Positions 49,341-57,735 of a DNA stretch of 64,000 nucleotides are shown in pieces (positions within the stretch are counted from its first letter, which is position 1; each line of letters opens with the position of its first letter). The notes under the pieces are model-generated. The model made no database searches, was not told the origin of the DNA, and saw only the letters and a program-made list of their open reading frames with translations. The stretch lies in NCBI RefSeq assembly GCF_001262015.1, contig NZ_CP012074.1, forward strand, positions 268,501 to 332,500, written 5' to 3'. Both the position numbers and the translations under genes were made by a program. Source of the stretch: Prevotella fusca JCM 17724. GTDB taxonomy: Bacteria; Bacteroidota; Bacteroidia; Bacteroidales; Bacteroidaceae.

Positions 49341-50347
49341 ATTTAATAAGTTTGTTTTCTGGTGCCGGTGGTCTTGATAAGGGCTTTCACAATGCTGGTT
49401 TTAGGACTGTGGTTGCTAATGAGTTTGACCCGAAGATATGTCCAACTTTTAAGGCAAACTTCCCTGATACAAAGTTAATTGAGGGAGATATAAGGAATGT
49501 AAAGGACGGTGAGTTTCCTAAGCATGTTGCAGGAATCATCGGTGGTCCTCCCTGTCAGTCATGGAGTGAAGCTGGCAGTTTGAAAGGTATTGACGATGCA
49601 CGTGGTCAGCTGTTTTATGAGTATATACGTATTTTGGAGGCTGTTCAACCCTTGTTCTTCGTTGCGGAAAATGTATCTGGTATACTTGCAAAGCGTCATT
49701 CGGAGGCGGTCAATGGCTTCATGAAACTTTTTGACAAGGCTGGTTACGATGTGAACTTGAAGATGATAAACGCCAATGATTTCGATGTTCCTGAGGATCG
49801 TGACCGTGTTTTCTTTATCGGTTTCCGTAAGGACTTGAATATCCATGATTATGAATATCCAATTCCATGTAAGCATAAACCAACGCTTCGTGAGTGTATT
49901 TGGGATCTCAAGGATAATGCGATTCCTGCACTTGAGAAGAATAAAACCAATGGCGACAAATGTGCCGTACCTAATCATGAATACTTTACTGGGGCTTATT
50001 CTCCGATATTTTTATCCCGGAACAGAGTCAGAAGTTGGGATGAACCTGGGTTTACTGTTCAGGCAAGCGGTCGTCAGTGCCAGTTACATCCCCAGGCTCC
50101 AAAGATGATAAAGGTTGAAAAGAATAAGCAGATATTTGTGCCTGGCAAAGAAGAACTGTATAGACGCATGTCGGTTCGTGAAGTTGCAAGGGTGCAGACG
50201 TTCCCGGATGACCACATTTTCTTATATACTGATGTCAATATGGGATATAAGATGATTGGTAATGCTGTTCCTGTAAACTTGGCTTACCATGTCGCAATGA
50301 GTATCAGATATATACTTGACAAGCATGGTATAGCTTATGGTGATTAG
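49337..50347 (+). CDS. DNA (cytosine-5) methyltransferase of the restriction pair
   Basis: Protects host DNA from the adjacent nuclease by C5 methylation. 336 residues. Motif [13 protein letters not shown], motif [14 protein letters not shown] with catalytic C73, motif VI AENVSG, motif VIII region, and motif [14 protein letters not shown]. The GTG start at 49337 overlaps the endonuclease stop, so translation is coupled and the nuclease gene comes first, an order that needs the methylase to be made early by other means when entering a new host. Confidence 0.93.
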   Translation: MNLISLFSGAGGLDKGFHNAGFRTVVANEFDPKICPTFKANFPDTKLIEGDIRNVKDGEFPKHVAGIIGGPPCQSWSEAGSLKGIDDARGQLFYEYIRILEAVQPLFFVAENVSGILAKRHSEAVNGFMKLFDKAGYDVNLKMINANDFDVPEDRDRVFFIGFRKDLNIHDYEYPIPCKHKPTLRECIWDLKDNAIPALEKNKTNGDKCAVPNHEYFTGAYSPIFLSRNRVRSWDEPGFTVQASGRQCQLHPQAPKMIKVEKNKQIFVPGKEELYRRMSVREVARVQTFPDDHIFLYTDVNMGYKMIGNAVPVNLAYHVAMSIRYILDKHGIAYGD

Positions 50348-50431
50348 GAGGACTGTATGGACATTGCGCCATTTTGGTGCTACAATGATTATTTGTTGTA
50401 TGTTAGTTTGACAATATTTGCACGTATTTGC

Positions 50432-50462
50432 TTTGCAGTTTTATCAATTTACGTTACCTTTG
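50432..50462 (+). promoter_or_regulatory. Promoter of the thioredoxin-fold lipoprotein gene
   Basis: TTTG at 50432-50435, a 19-bp spacer and TACCTTTG at 50455-50462, 39 nt before the ATG. Confidence 0.75.
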
Positions 50463-50501
50463 CACGAAACATAAATTTTAGAACGTAATATCTATTAAGT
50501 A

Positions 50502-51656
50502 ATGAAGCATAAAACCGGAAGAATATTGGCGGCAGGATTTGCTGTTGTGGGGCTAGCTGCACTGGCAAGCTGTTCGGGTGAGCAGTTCCATGTGACAGGT
50601 TCTATTGCAAATGCCAAGGACTCGGTGCTCTATTTTGAGCATAACGGACTGGATGGGTTCTCGACTGTTGATTCGGTGAAACTCGATGAAAAAGGTACTT
50701 TCTCGTTCTCGGGTGACAGGATTGATAACCCTGAGTTCTATCGTCTGCGTATTGCCGGACAGATTATCAACATCGGTATTGACTCGACTGAGACGGTCGA
50801 TGTGAAGGCTACCTACCCGCAGATGGCAACTGATTATACGGTGAACGGCTCCTATGAAAACGAGAAGATCAAGGAACTGGCACTGAAGCAGATTAACCTG
50901 CAGGCACGTTGCCAGTCAATCCTTGCGGAGCGTCCTGACCTTGCTGACTCCATAATCAATGTGTTGATGAGCGACTATAAGCAGGATGTGTCACGCAACT
51001 ATATTTTCAAAGAGCCGATGCGTGCGTACAGTTACTTTGCTTTGTTCCAGTACATTGTTATCGGTAATCAGGCACATTTGATATTTGATCCGACCAAAGA
51101 CCTGTCTGACAATAAGGTGTTCGGTGCTGTTGCTACAAGCTGGGATACTTATTATCCCGGTTCGGAACGTACACAGAACCTGCATAACATCACCATCAAG
51201 GGAATGAAGGACGAACGTATCGTGAAGGCACAGAACAAACCTGTGGAACTGGAGGCAAAGGAGATGGGGGTTGTTGACCTTCCGTTGCGTGACAACCGTG
51301 GTGCAGAACGTCATCTGACCGACTTCAAGGGAAAGGTTGTCCTGCTCAACTTCCACGTCTTTGCAGTCAAGGGCTCTACAGAGTATATCATGCAGATGCG
51401 TGACCTTTACAATAAGTATCACGACCGCGGACTGGAAATCTATATGGTTTCATTGGATGATAATGCCCACTTCTGGAAAGAACAGGTGGCTAATCTGCCT
51501 TGGGTCAATGTCTATGATGATACGGGGATCAGTCAGGCTTATACTGCTCCGGCACAGGCTTTACCTATCATTTACCTCATCGACCGTGGCAACAACATCG
51601 TGAAGAATCCTTCACAAATCAAGAATCTTGAGGAGGAAATAGAGAAACTGCTGTAG
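50502..51656 (+). CDS. DUF4369/TlpA-like lipoprotein without redox cysteines
   Basis: 384-residue lipoprotein (lipobox LASC, C24) with an N-terminal DUF4369 domain (FHVTGSIANAKDSVLYFEHN) and a C-terminal thioredoxin fold. Where TlpA-type proteins read WCxPC after the LLNF strand, here the segment near residue 283 is LLNFHVFAVKGSTEY: both cysteines are gone. The cis-proline loop (QALPIIYLID) remains. It probably binds rather than reduces something. Monocistronic with its own promoter and terminator. Confidence 0.88.
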   Translation: MKHKTGRILAAGFAVVGLAALASCSGEQFHVTGSIANAKDSVLYFEHNGLDGFSTVDSVKLDEKGTFSFSGDRIDNPEFYRLRIAGQIINIGIDSTETVDVKATYPQMATDYTVNGSYENEKIKELALKQINLQARCQSILAERPDLADSIINVLMSDYKQDVSRNYIFKEPMRAYSYFALFQYIVIGNQAHLIFDPTKDLSDNKVFGAVATSWDTYYPGSERTQNLHNITIKGMKDERIVKAQNKPVELEAKEMGVVDLPLRDNRGAERHLTDFKGKVVLLNFHVFAVKGSTEYIMQMRDLYNKYHDRGLEIYMVSLDDNAHFWKEQVANLPWVNVYDDTGISQAYTAPAQALPIIYLIDRGNNIVKNPSQIKNLEEEIEKLL

Positions 51657-51723
51657 AAGTTGTGGCTTGTAAATACTTGTCTTTTAAGTTTACACGTAAA
51701 GAACAAGCACAGTATCTTATAGG

Positions 51724-51762
51724 AAAGGAAATAGGGATGTAGCACACATCCCTATTTCCTTT
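51724..51762 (+). terminator. Terminator of the thioredoxin-fold lipoprotein gene
   Basis: A perfect 17-bp stem (51724-51740 with 51746-51762), a 5-nt loop (AGCAC) and a following T-run. Confidence 0.85.
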
Positions 51763-51771
51763 TATAGGTTC

Positions 51772-52270
51772 TTCCGTTAAATGCGTGGATGCTTTTCGTA
51801 TAGGATTAACGGAAGAACCGAAGCTGTTTATTAAGCAAAAACATAGCCAAGACCGTCTTGGCTGTCTATTCCGTCATCATCCTCCGCAACAAAAACCTTT
51901 TCATTTTAATACGTTGAAAACATAGATAGGGTTTTGAAAAATCATGACATAATTTCGAGTAAAACACCTACAGATAAAGGCAAAAACACGTGTAAGAAGC
52001 AAGTTTGCAACCAACAGTAAATCAGTTAGTTATAAAGCAGTGCAAGAAAAGGTGCTTAGTTGGACTTCAAAAGGGCGTTAGTAAGACCTCAAAAGGGCAT
52101 CTATTGCAAGTCAATTGGGCGTCTTTTCAAAGCCAAGAGACCATGTGTTATCTTTGATTTACATGAAAATAGTTTACAAGTGCCGATGATATGGGGACAA
52201 GTTGTTTGTAGAAGACGAAAAGACATGCTAATGGAAAGACATACTATCTATTTGCCTTTTCTGCCTTTTA
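51772..52270 (+). repeat. Family II large repeat, copy 1
   Basis: About 490 bp, similar throughout to 56173-56670. It opens with a perfect 14-bp inverted repeat (GGTTCTTCCGTTAA at 51772 and its complement ending at 51829), and contains a 22-bp array whose units start at 52057, 52079, 52101 and 52123. Units are imperfect 17-nt hairpins plus 5-nt spacers such as GGCGT. Short frames inside are conserved between copies but show no protein-like bias. Confidence 0.75.
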
Positions 52271-52380
52271 TCTTGTAGTTTATCCCCCCTTGTAAGACCA
52301 TCTGATTTTGGATAGTCATACCATGCAGGTGGATAAGCCTTTATTCTATTTCCAATCTATGCGTTTATAGGAAGAGTCCT

Positions 52381-52744
52381 TTTGCAGGTAATCCGATAAA
52401 ACAGTCCCATATAGGTTAGGCATTAGGGGCTTACAATACCTTATTATAATGACAATAATACTCCTCTCTTCCCATTTTCTGCCAATGTGCTGTTGGCAAG
52501 CACCAATGGTGCTGTTGGCAAACACGTAGGGTGCTGTTGGCAAACACCAATGGTGTTGAATACTGAACACCTTACAATATGTTGTCGAGATAGAAGCAGT
52601 TGGTTGTTAGAAAAGGATTATACTACCATAAGCAAACTATTTGATAGGGGGACTTACTTTTCCAACGGCAATATGATATGATCAGTTTAAAAGAGAATCC
52701 GCATAAAGGAGAGTATGCTATTTGAATTTTATCGGACAGCAATA
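52381..52744 (+). repeat. Family I element, copy e
   Basis: Full-length copy. Left end TCCGATAAAA near 52392, right end TTTTATCGGACAGCAATA at 52727-52744. The leader has ATAATGACAATAAT, four units start at 52487, 52509, 52531 and 52553 (22 bp apart), and the trailer has ACAATATGTTGTCG. The gap 51657-52959 holds only this element, family II copy 1 and two terminators. Confidence 0.75.
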
Positions 52745-52904
52745 GCTTTCTTTATGATTGAACGAATGTTGGCTGGAAAAGGTTACGGATGAGTTATCAA
52801 TACGAAAGATGATGGCTCACCCGGTTTTTCTTGTCGTTCTAAATTATGATGCACCCAAAGTAATATACCGTTCTTGGAGGGTAAAATGATGGTCTTGGAT
52901 TGAT

Positions 52905-52935
52905 TGTATGGACGCACAGATTGTGCGCCCATACA
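52905..52935 (-). terminator. Terminator of the exported nuclease gene
   Basis: A 14-bp stem with one mismatch (52905-52918 with 52922-52935), 25 bp after the nuclease stop codon on the minus strand. Confidence 0.65.
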
Positions 52936-52959
52936 TTTATGTTTGATAAGCCTTCAGTG

Positions 52960-54051
52960 TTAATACTGCCAGAAAGCGTGGTCTACGGTTTCTTCTACGG
53001 CTTGCTCTATGTCATCGTCAAGGTTACAGAAGAAGTCAATACCTGTACGGTTCTGTAGTTCCTTGATGGTGATATATTCTGGTTGGCTTCCATTGTAGTG
53101 AGGAGACCAGATGCCGAGGGCACGATAGGTGTTCGTGTTTTTGTCGTAGGCAAGCAGTGCCATATAGAAGAATTTAGGTATGACACAGGGGAAATGAAGT
53201 GACTTGCTCTTTCCCTCTTTCTGTGCCATTTCTTTTAGATCAGCTTGATTGCATATATACTCATCTTTATCAATGGTTGCAGCCTTCACAACATAGAGTG
53301 TATCGCATTTGTCACTCCATACACGCACCTTACTTTCAAGTTTTCCCCATATACCTCCATTGTGTCCTTGTATTTGTGGTTGCATATTACTTAGGTAGAA
53401 TGTTTGCTCATTCTGTTTTGTGGAGTAGACTCTGTCACCTGATGGGCAGAGATGTCCACGGGCGAATCCAGAACCTTTGTAATCTTTAAGGGTGGGTTGT
53501 ACATCTGACGGGATGTCTGGATCCTGTTGGAAAGCATCTTTTCTGTTTACTTTTTTCTCTGTTATTGGACTGTACATCTGGTAGCAGCTCCAGCGGTTAG
53601 CTTTTAGCGTACCGTCCCACTCTACAGAGTAGTTAACCAATTTCCCCAGTGTTCCCTCTGTGGTATAATGGGTAATCTCGTAGGTTTTATTTGTTCCTTG
53701 ATAGAACCGTGGGAACTCCAGACGCCATCCCTCAGGGTTCTTGCGTAAGTCATTATCCGTGTTGCGGTTGGCGTTCTTACCTGATGGATTGGGAGTTGGA
53801 GTAGGGGTGGTTTCCTCTGTAATTGTGTAAGCAATCTGCGAGAAGAGGTAGTCCTCCGATTCCTTTTTCCCTTTAAGATAAACCTTGATACCCACACCCT
53901 CAATGACTCGGGTACTATCAATGGTTTCACCTACGACGTAGGTATGAACATCACCAAGTTTAGTAGTAATGGTAATTGTCTGTTTCTTGTTTTGTGCCGT
54001 CGCTACTATACTAAGGAGCAACAACAGTGAAGTGAGAATGTTCTTTTTCAT
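52960..54051 (-). CDS. Exported DNA/RNA non-specific endonuclease (NUC family)
   Basis: 363 residues with a signal peptide (1-19, ending ATAQ) and a nuclease domain of the beta-beta-alpha-metal type in the C-terminal 230 residues. The active-site motif is a variant of DRGH: FARGHLCPSGDR, followed by the metal-binding asparagine in SNMQPQIQGHNGGIWGKLE. The N-terminal 90 residues are a separate strand-rich domain joined by a P/T-rich linker (TPTPTPNPSGKNA). Role: scavenging nucleic acid or attacking neutrophil DNA. Encoded 12 bp after the small peptide gene. Confidence 0.9.
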   Translation of the reverse strand: MKKNILTSLLLLLSIVATAQNKKQTITITTKLGDVHTYVVGETIDSTRVIEGVGIKVYLKGKKESEDYLFSQIAYTITEETTPTPTPNPSGKNANRNTDNDLRKNPEGWRLEFPRFYQGTNKTYEITHYTTEGTLGKLVNYSVEWDGTLKANRWSCYQMYSPITEKKVNRKDAFQQDPDIPSDVQPTLKDYKGSGFARGHLCPSGDRVYSTKQNEQTFYLSNMQPQIQGHNGGIWGKLESKVRVWSDKCDTLYVVKAATIDKDEYICNQADLKEMAQKEGKSKSLHFPCVIPKFFYMALLAYDKNTNTYRALGIWSPHYNGSQPEYITIKELQNRTGIDFFCNLDDDIEQAVEETVDHAFWQY

Positions 54052-54063
54052 TTTTAAGTATAT

Positions 54064-54273
54064 TTAGTTTTGGTAGTTATAATCGTCTGTGCTCCAAGGG
54101 TTCTCCTTTGCACATCCGCCTTCCCAAGCATTACCAGATCCGTGATCATTTCCAGTGTTCACATTTGATCCGTTTTCATTTACATCCTTGTTACTTCCAG
54201 TGAGCATGATGGAATTAGCTGTATCAGCGAGAATGTTAGCAATAGCAGGAGTTATATAGATTTTCTTTTTCAT
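54064..54273 (-). CDS. Short Bacteroidales peptide of unknown function
   Basis: 69-residue product starting MKKKIYITPAI, a start seen in many small Bacteroidales proteins of unknown role. It has a hydrophobic stretch at residues 6-22, then an N/G-rich tail with one cysteine (EGGCAKENPW). The start at 54273 is chosen because the longer frame from 54315 overlaps the upstream gene's C-terminus. It lies between a T9SS-type secreted protein gene and a secreted nuclease gene, 12 bp from the latter. Confidence 0.65.
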   Translation of the reverse strand: MKKKIYITPAIANILADTANSIMLTGSNKDVNENGSNVNTGNDHGSGNAWEGGCAKENPWSTDDYNYQN

Positions 54274-54289
54274 AATTATGTGTTTCTGT

Positions 54290-56023
54290 TTAGTTGATGA
54301 TAAGTTTTTTCCCATTCACGATATAGATGCCCTTTGGCAGGTTCTCAAGGCTGTTGCCAATGTACTGCCCATTGAGGTTATACACCTTGAACTGGTTAGG
54401 AGTAGTATGTACTTCTGGGATGGTGATACCTGTGGTTTCGCCGAAGAAGGCGATTTTGGCTTCAGTTGTGGTAGGTATGCGGTAATAGGCACGTAGTCCC
54501 TTCAGGAGGTTAGCCTTGTTGTCTGCGCTTGCAGGATAATAAAGATTGCCGTTTTTGGCAAGATAACGTTCGGTCTTGTTGAGGGCGAGTTGGGTTGGTC
54601 CGTATGTAGCTATGAAGCAGAATCGACCATCGTCTGATTTCACAGTCTTCGCTTCTGTAGCTTTGAGTGTTACTCCCTCAAAGGTAGGGTCTTTTATATC
54701 CCATTTCACGATATAGGGTACACCTGCCTCTATATGGGTCTGTCCATTCTCAAAAATCATACTGCAGCCTTCCACTTTTCCTGTAAACTTGGCAATCTGC
54801 GCATCTTCCACATCTTCACTTTCTATGTCGAATGGAACAGCAAAAGTGTTCCAATATGCAGCGGAGAGGGTACGCTTCAAACGAACAGCTGCATCTGCAA
54901 TGTCTTGTTGAGGTGATACGAATGCTTTTTCCTCATCAACAACGAAGACGATAGGTCGCAGGCTGTTCTGATAGATAGGATTGATTTCATGCTTCACTCC
55001 ATTAGGTACGGCAATACCTGCAAGGTCAACAATAGCCCCCTTATATGGCTCTGTGTACTTATCTTTATTGGCAGTGCTGTTAAAACGATTGCGTATGATA
55101 ATACCCTCTTGTGTAGCGAGTTCTTCGTTGATAAGACTCTGATTCTTCAGGAGAACCCAATCCGCAATATTGTTGGAATACTCGGTGGCTTCAATCTCTT
55201 TTGGTTGTACCTCTTTCTCTGTTATAGGAGCAGCAATGATAAGATATGCTGTATTGGTCTTGTCACTGATTGCCTTAAAGCGTGGAATGCCATTCTCCAA
55301 GACATATTCACCTGTAATCTGTCCTGCCAAATGCTGATTGCAGGCAAAGGGTACATTGGGGTTGATGCCGTAGAAGCACACCGCACCGGTGTTATCACGT
55401 ATATATATCTCCTGCGTGTTGCCAGTGCCGTAAACATGCAGTACACGAGCCATACTGCCATTATTGCCATCGGTAAGGCTGAGTGTAGCATAGCTTCCGC
55501 TTTCTAAGGCTTTGAGTTCCTGGATGCTATTTACCTTGACAATAGGTTTTGCTGGTTTCGCACTTGAATAGGTGATTTTGATTGTTTGGATATTGTTTGT
55601 TTCTTTTGCGGTAAAGGTTACAGTGTTAGTGGGTGTACCGTTGTCAGTCCATTCAAGCCGATTAAGTGCTCCTATAGTACATTTACATTTCAATGTTCCA
55701 TTAAAAACAACGTTTGTAACCTGTTGCCCGGTCGGTACGGTGAAGGTAATGCTACCACCTTTTTTATAGAAACGCAGTTCAGTTGTGCCCTTAGAGTTCC
55801 ATATACGAGTAGTGGCAGTGCCATTTGTGTATGTCATGGTGACATCTCCGATGGTATAGGCTTTGTCTTTTAAGTTCGTACCCTTACCATTATCAGGCTT
55901 TTCAATTCCTAAAGCACTGATTCCTTGGTCAGTACTAAAATCAAAAGTAACAGTGTCAGCAAGTACTCGCAATGGCGAGACTAATACAAACGTTAGTACT
56001 AAAATGTGTAAAAAATGTTTCAT
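54290..56023 (-). CDS. Secreted protein with probable T9SS type A sorting domain
   Basis: 577 residues: signal peptide (1-22, ending VLAD), N-terminal beta-sandwich region starting FDFSTDQG, a central OB/DUF-like region (VLLKNQSL), and a C-terminal tail (VYNLNGQYIGNSLENLPKGI, then YIVNGKKLIIN) matching the type A sorting signal cleaved by PorU. No catalytic motif is recognised. It is the first gene of a three-gene run with the peptide and nuclease genes and has a promoter at 56104-56111. Confidence 0.8.
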   Translation of the reverse strand: MKHFLHILVLTFVLVSPLRVLADTVTFDFSTDQGISALGIEKPDNGKGTNLKDKAYTIGDVTMTYTNGTATTRIWNSKGTTELRFYKKGGSITFTVPTGQQVTNVVFNGTLKCKCTIGALNRLEWTDNGTPTNTVTFTAKETNNIQTIKITYSSAKPAKPIVKVNSIQELKALESGSYATLSLTDGNNGSMARVLHVYGTGNTQEIYIRDNTGAVCFYGINPNVPFACNQHLAGQITGEYVLENGIPRFKAISDKTNTAYLIIAAPITEKEVQPKEIEATEYSNNIADWVLLKNQSLINEELATQEGIIIRNRFNSTANKDKYTEPYKGAIVDLAGIAVPNGVKHEINPIYQNSLRPIVFVVDEEKAFVSPQQDIADAAVRLKRTLSAAYWNTFAVPFDIESEDVEDAQIAKFTGKVEGCSMIFENGQTHIEAGVPYIVKWDIKDPTFEGVTLKATEAKTVKSDDGRFCFIATYGPTQLALNKTERYLAKNGNLYYPASADNKANLLKGLRAYYRIPTTTEAKIAFFGETTGITIPEVHTTPNQFKVYNLNGQYIGNSLENLPKGIYIVNGKKLIIN

Positions 56024-56103
56024 TTATTTTATAAAAAGTTTATTGATCTTTGTTATCGTATGCAAGCTAAGTCCTATGTTGTTAGGTTTTTATGTTCACA
56101 CTG

Positions 56104-56111
56104 CAAAGTTA
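56104..56111 (-). promoter_or_regulatory. Probable -7 element for the T9SS cargo-peptide-nuclease run
   Basis: TAACTTTG on the minus strand, 81 nt upstream of the ATG at 56023. Confidence 0.5.
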
Positions 56112-56172
56112 ATATTTTTTTTAACAAATACAGGCTAAATAAAGAAGAATGTTTCACTTTGCAATGGATTTA

Positions 56173-56670
56173 TGGTTCATCCGTTAAATGCGTGGACACT
56201 TTTCGTATAGATTTAACGGAAAAAATGAAGTTGTTTATTAAATTAAAACATAGCCAAAACAGTCAACTACCTACTTTTATTATCATCCTCCGACACAGAA
56301 AACCTTTTCATGTTAATACGTTGAAAAGCGCAGACAACGGATTGAAAAATCATGACATTATTTCGGGTAAAACATCTACAGATAAAGGCAAAAATACGTG
56401 TAAAAAGCAAGTTCGCAACCAGCAGTAAATCAATTGGTTATGGAGTCGTGCAAGAAAAGGTGCTTAATTGGACTTCAAAAGGGCGTCAGTTAGACCTCAA
56501 AAGGGCATCTATTGCAAGCCAATTGGGCGTCTTTTCAAAGCCAAAAGACCATGTATTAGCTTTGAGCTGTATGAAAATAGTTTACAAATATCGGGTAGTA
56601 TGGGAATAAGTTGTTTGCAGATGACGGAAAGACATCGTATTTGTTTGCCTTTTCTACATTTTACCTTGCC
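56173..56670 (+). repeat. Family II large repeat, copy 2
   Basis: Direct repeat of 51772-52270. The opening inverted repeat is partly decayed (GGTTCATCCGTTAA). Units start at 56465, 56487, 56509 and 56531, exactly 22 bp apart, with small changes that mostly keep pairing: position 15 of the last unit changes G to A opposite T. Its right end runs into family I copy f. Confidence 0.75.
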
Positions 56671-56683
56671 TCTCTCATGTCCT

Positions 56684-56890
56684 CTTTTCTAACAACAATC
56701 GGGCATAACCTTGCCAGCAACATATTGCAGGGTATTAAGTTTTCAACCCCATTGATGTTTACTGACAAGCACCACATGTAATGGACAACAGCACACTGGT
56801 TAAGAATGGGAAGAGATGTTCATTATTGTCATTATAATGAATGTATGACACCATGACTGGCTTTATGGGCTGTGTTTACCAGACAGTACT
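56684..56890 (-). repeat. Family I element, copy f
   Basis: Minus-strand copy whose trailer has TGCAATATGTTG, with unit marks at 56745, 56767 and 56789 (22 bp apart), the leader ATAATGACAATAATGAAC and the outer end TAGTACTGTCTGGTAAAC. Its trailing end stops at family II copy 2, so the two elements may have inserted at or recombined through each other. The gap 56024-57045 holds nothing else but the terminator below. Confidence 0.7.
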
Positions 56891-56899
56891 AAGACTTAA

Positions 56900-56944
56900 T
56901 TAAACGACAATAGGGACACGTAAGGTGTCCCTATTGTCGTTTAA
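56900..56944 (-). terminator. Terminator downstream of ispF
   Basis: A perfect 20-bp stem (56900-56919 with 56925-56944) and a 5-nt loop (GTAAG). It is 100 bp after the ispF stop codon and could also block readthrough from the other side. Confidence 0.75.
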
Positions 56945-57045
56945 CAACCGAATGTCGTGGTAGAACGTTTGTGTATAAGCACTGACGGTAATTAATGCAC
57001 TCTATGATGATTATAGTGTTTTATAAAGCAGTTTAGCCTATAAAC

Positions 57046-57549
57046 TTATGCCTTTACGATGAGGCAGACGGCATAAGCAGCCATACCGTCCTCACGACCG
57101 ACGAAGCCCATTCGCTCAGAAGTGGTAGCCTTGATGGACACGGCATCCACGTCACAGCCGATAATCTCAGCCAGACATTCGCACATGGCAGGGATATGTG
57201 GGTTAATCTTCGGGCGTTCCGCACATACAGTAGCATCGATATTGCCCACACGATAACCCTTTGTTGCCAGGAGGTCTATGGTCTTGCGGAGGATGACTTT
57301 TGAGTCCATATCCAGCGTGTCAGCGGAGGTGTCAGGGAAATGATAGCCTATGTCGCGCATGTTGGCTGCACCGAGCAGCGCATCACAAATGGCGTGGATG
57401 AGAACGTCGGCATCACTGTGTCCGAGGAGTCCGAGGGTATGCTCAATCTTTATGCCACCGAGATAAAGGTCGCGTCCTTCTACGAGTTTGTGTACGTCGT
57501 ATCCCATTCCGACGCGGAAAGATGGGATGGGTTGAGCAGAAGTTGTCAT
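57046..57549 (-). CDS. ispF: 2-C-Methyl-D-erythritol 2,4-cyclodiphosphate synthase
   Basis: Cyclises the CDP-ME-2-phosphate intermediate of the non-mevalonate isoprenoid pathway. 167 residues; metal ligands D-x-H in GYDVHKL and the histidine of LLGHSDADVLIHAICDALLG, and the flexible-loop and closing motif ATTSERMGFVGREDG. Encoded after porU and porV on the same strand, an order also seen in Porphyromonas. Confidence 0.96.
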   Translation of the reverse strand: MTTSAQPIPSFRVGMGYDVHKLVEGRDLYLGGIKIEHTLGLLGHSDADVLIHAICDALLGAANMRDIGYHFPDTSADTLDMDSKVILRKTIDLLATKGYRVGNIDATVCAERPKINPHIPAMCECLAEIIGCDVDAVSIKATTSERMGFVGREDGMAAYAVCLIVKA

Positions 57550-57561
57550 GTTTTATATAAG

Positions 57562-57735
57562 GGGAGTCTCCTCGTTTCCCTCCAAAGGAGGAGATGTCTG
57601 AAATACAAGCAGGAGACCCTCTGTTATTTAATGTTTAAATAATTAGTAAAAGGGATAAGATGCGATAGCCAAGCTATATCTTAACAAATTCCCGTTAGGC
57701 TTTCCCCCTCCCTTTGGAGGGGGGCGGGGGAGGCT
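57562..57735. repeat. Pair of GC-rich hairpins between porV and ispF
   Basis: GAGTCTCCTC, CCCTCC and GGAGGAG at the left, and CCCCCTCCC, GGAGGGGGGC and GGGGGAGGC at the right. They are arranged as opposed hairpins about 100 bp apart, like the pair between frr and rsgA. The right copy follows the porV stop codon directly and can terminate it. Confidence 0.55.

Noticed and set aside
52060..52278. Short frame starting MDFKRA, also found at 56468-56692
   Set aside because: Both copies lie in the family II repeat and the similarity of the peptides follows DNA identity; hairpin units explain the sequence better.
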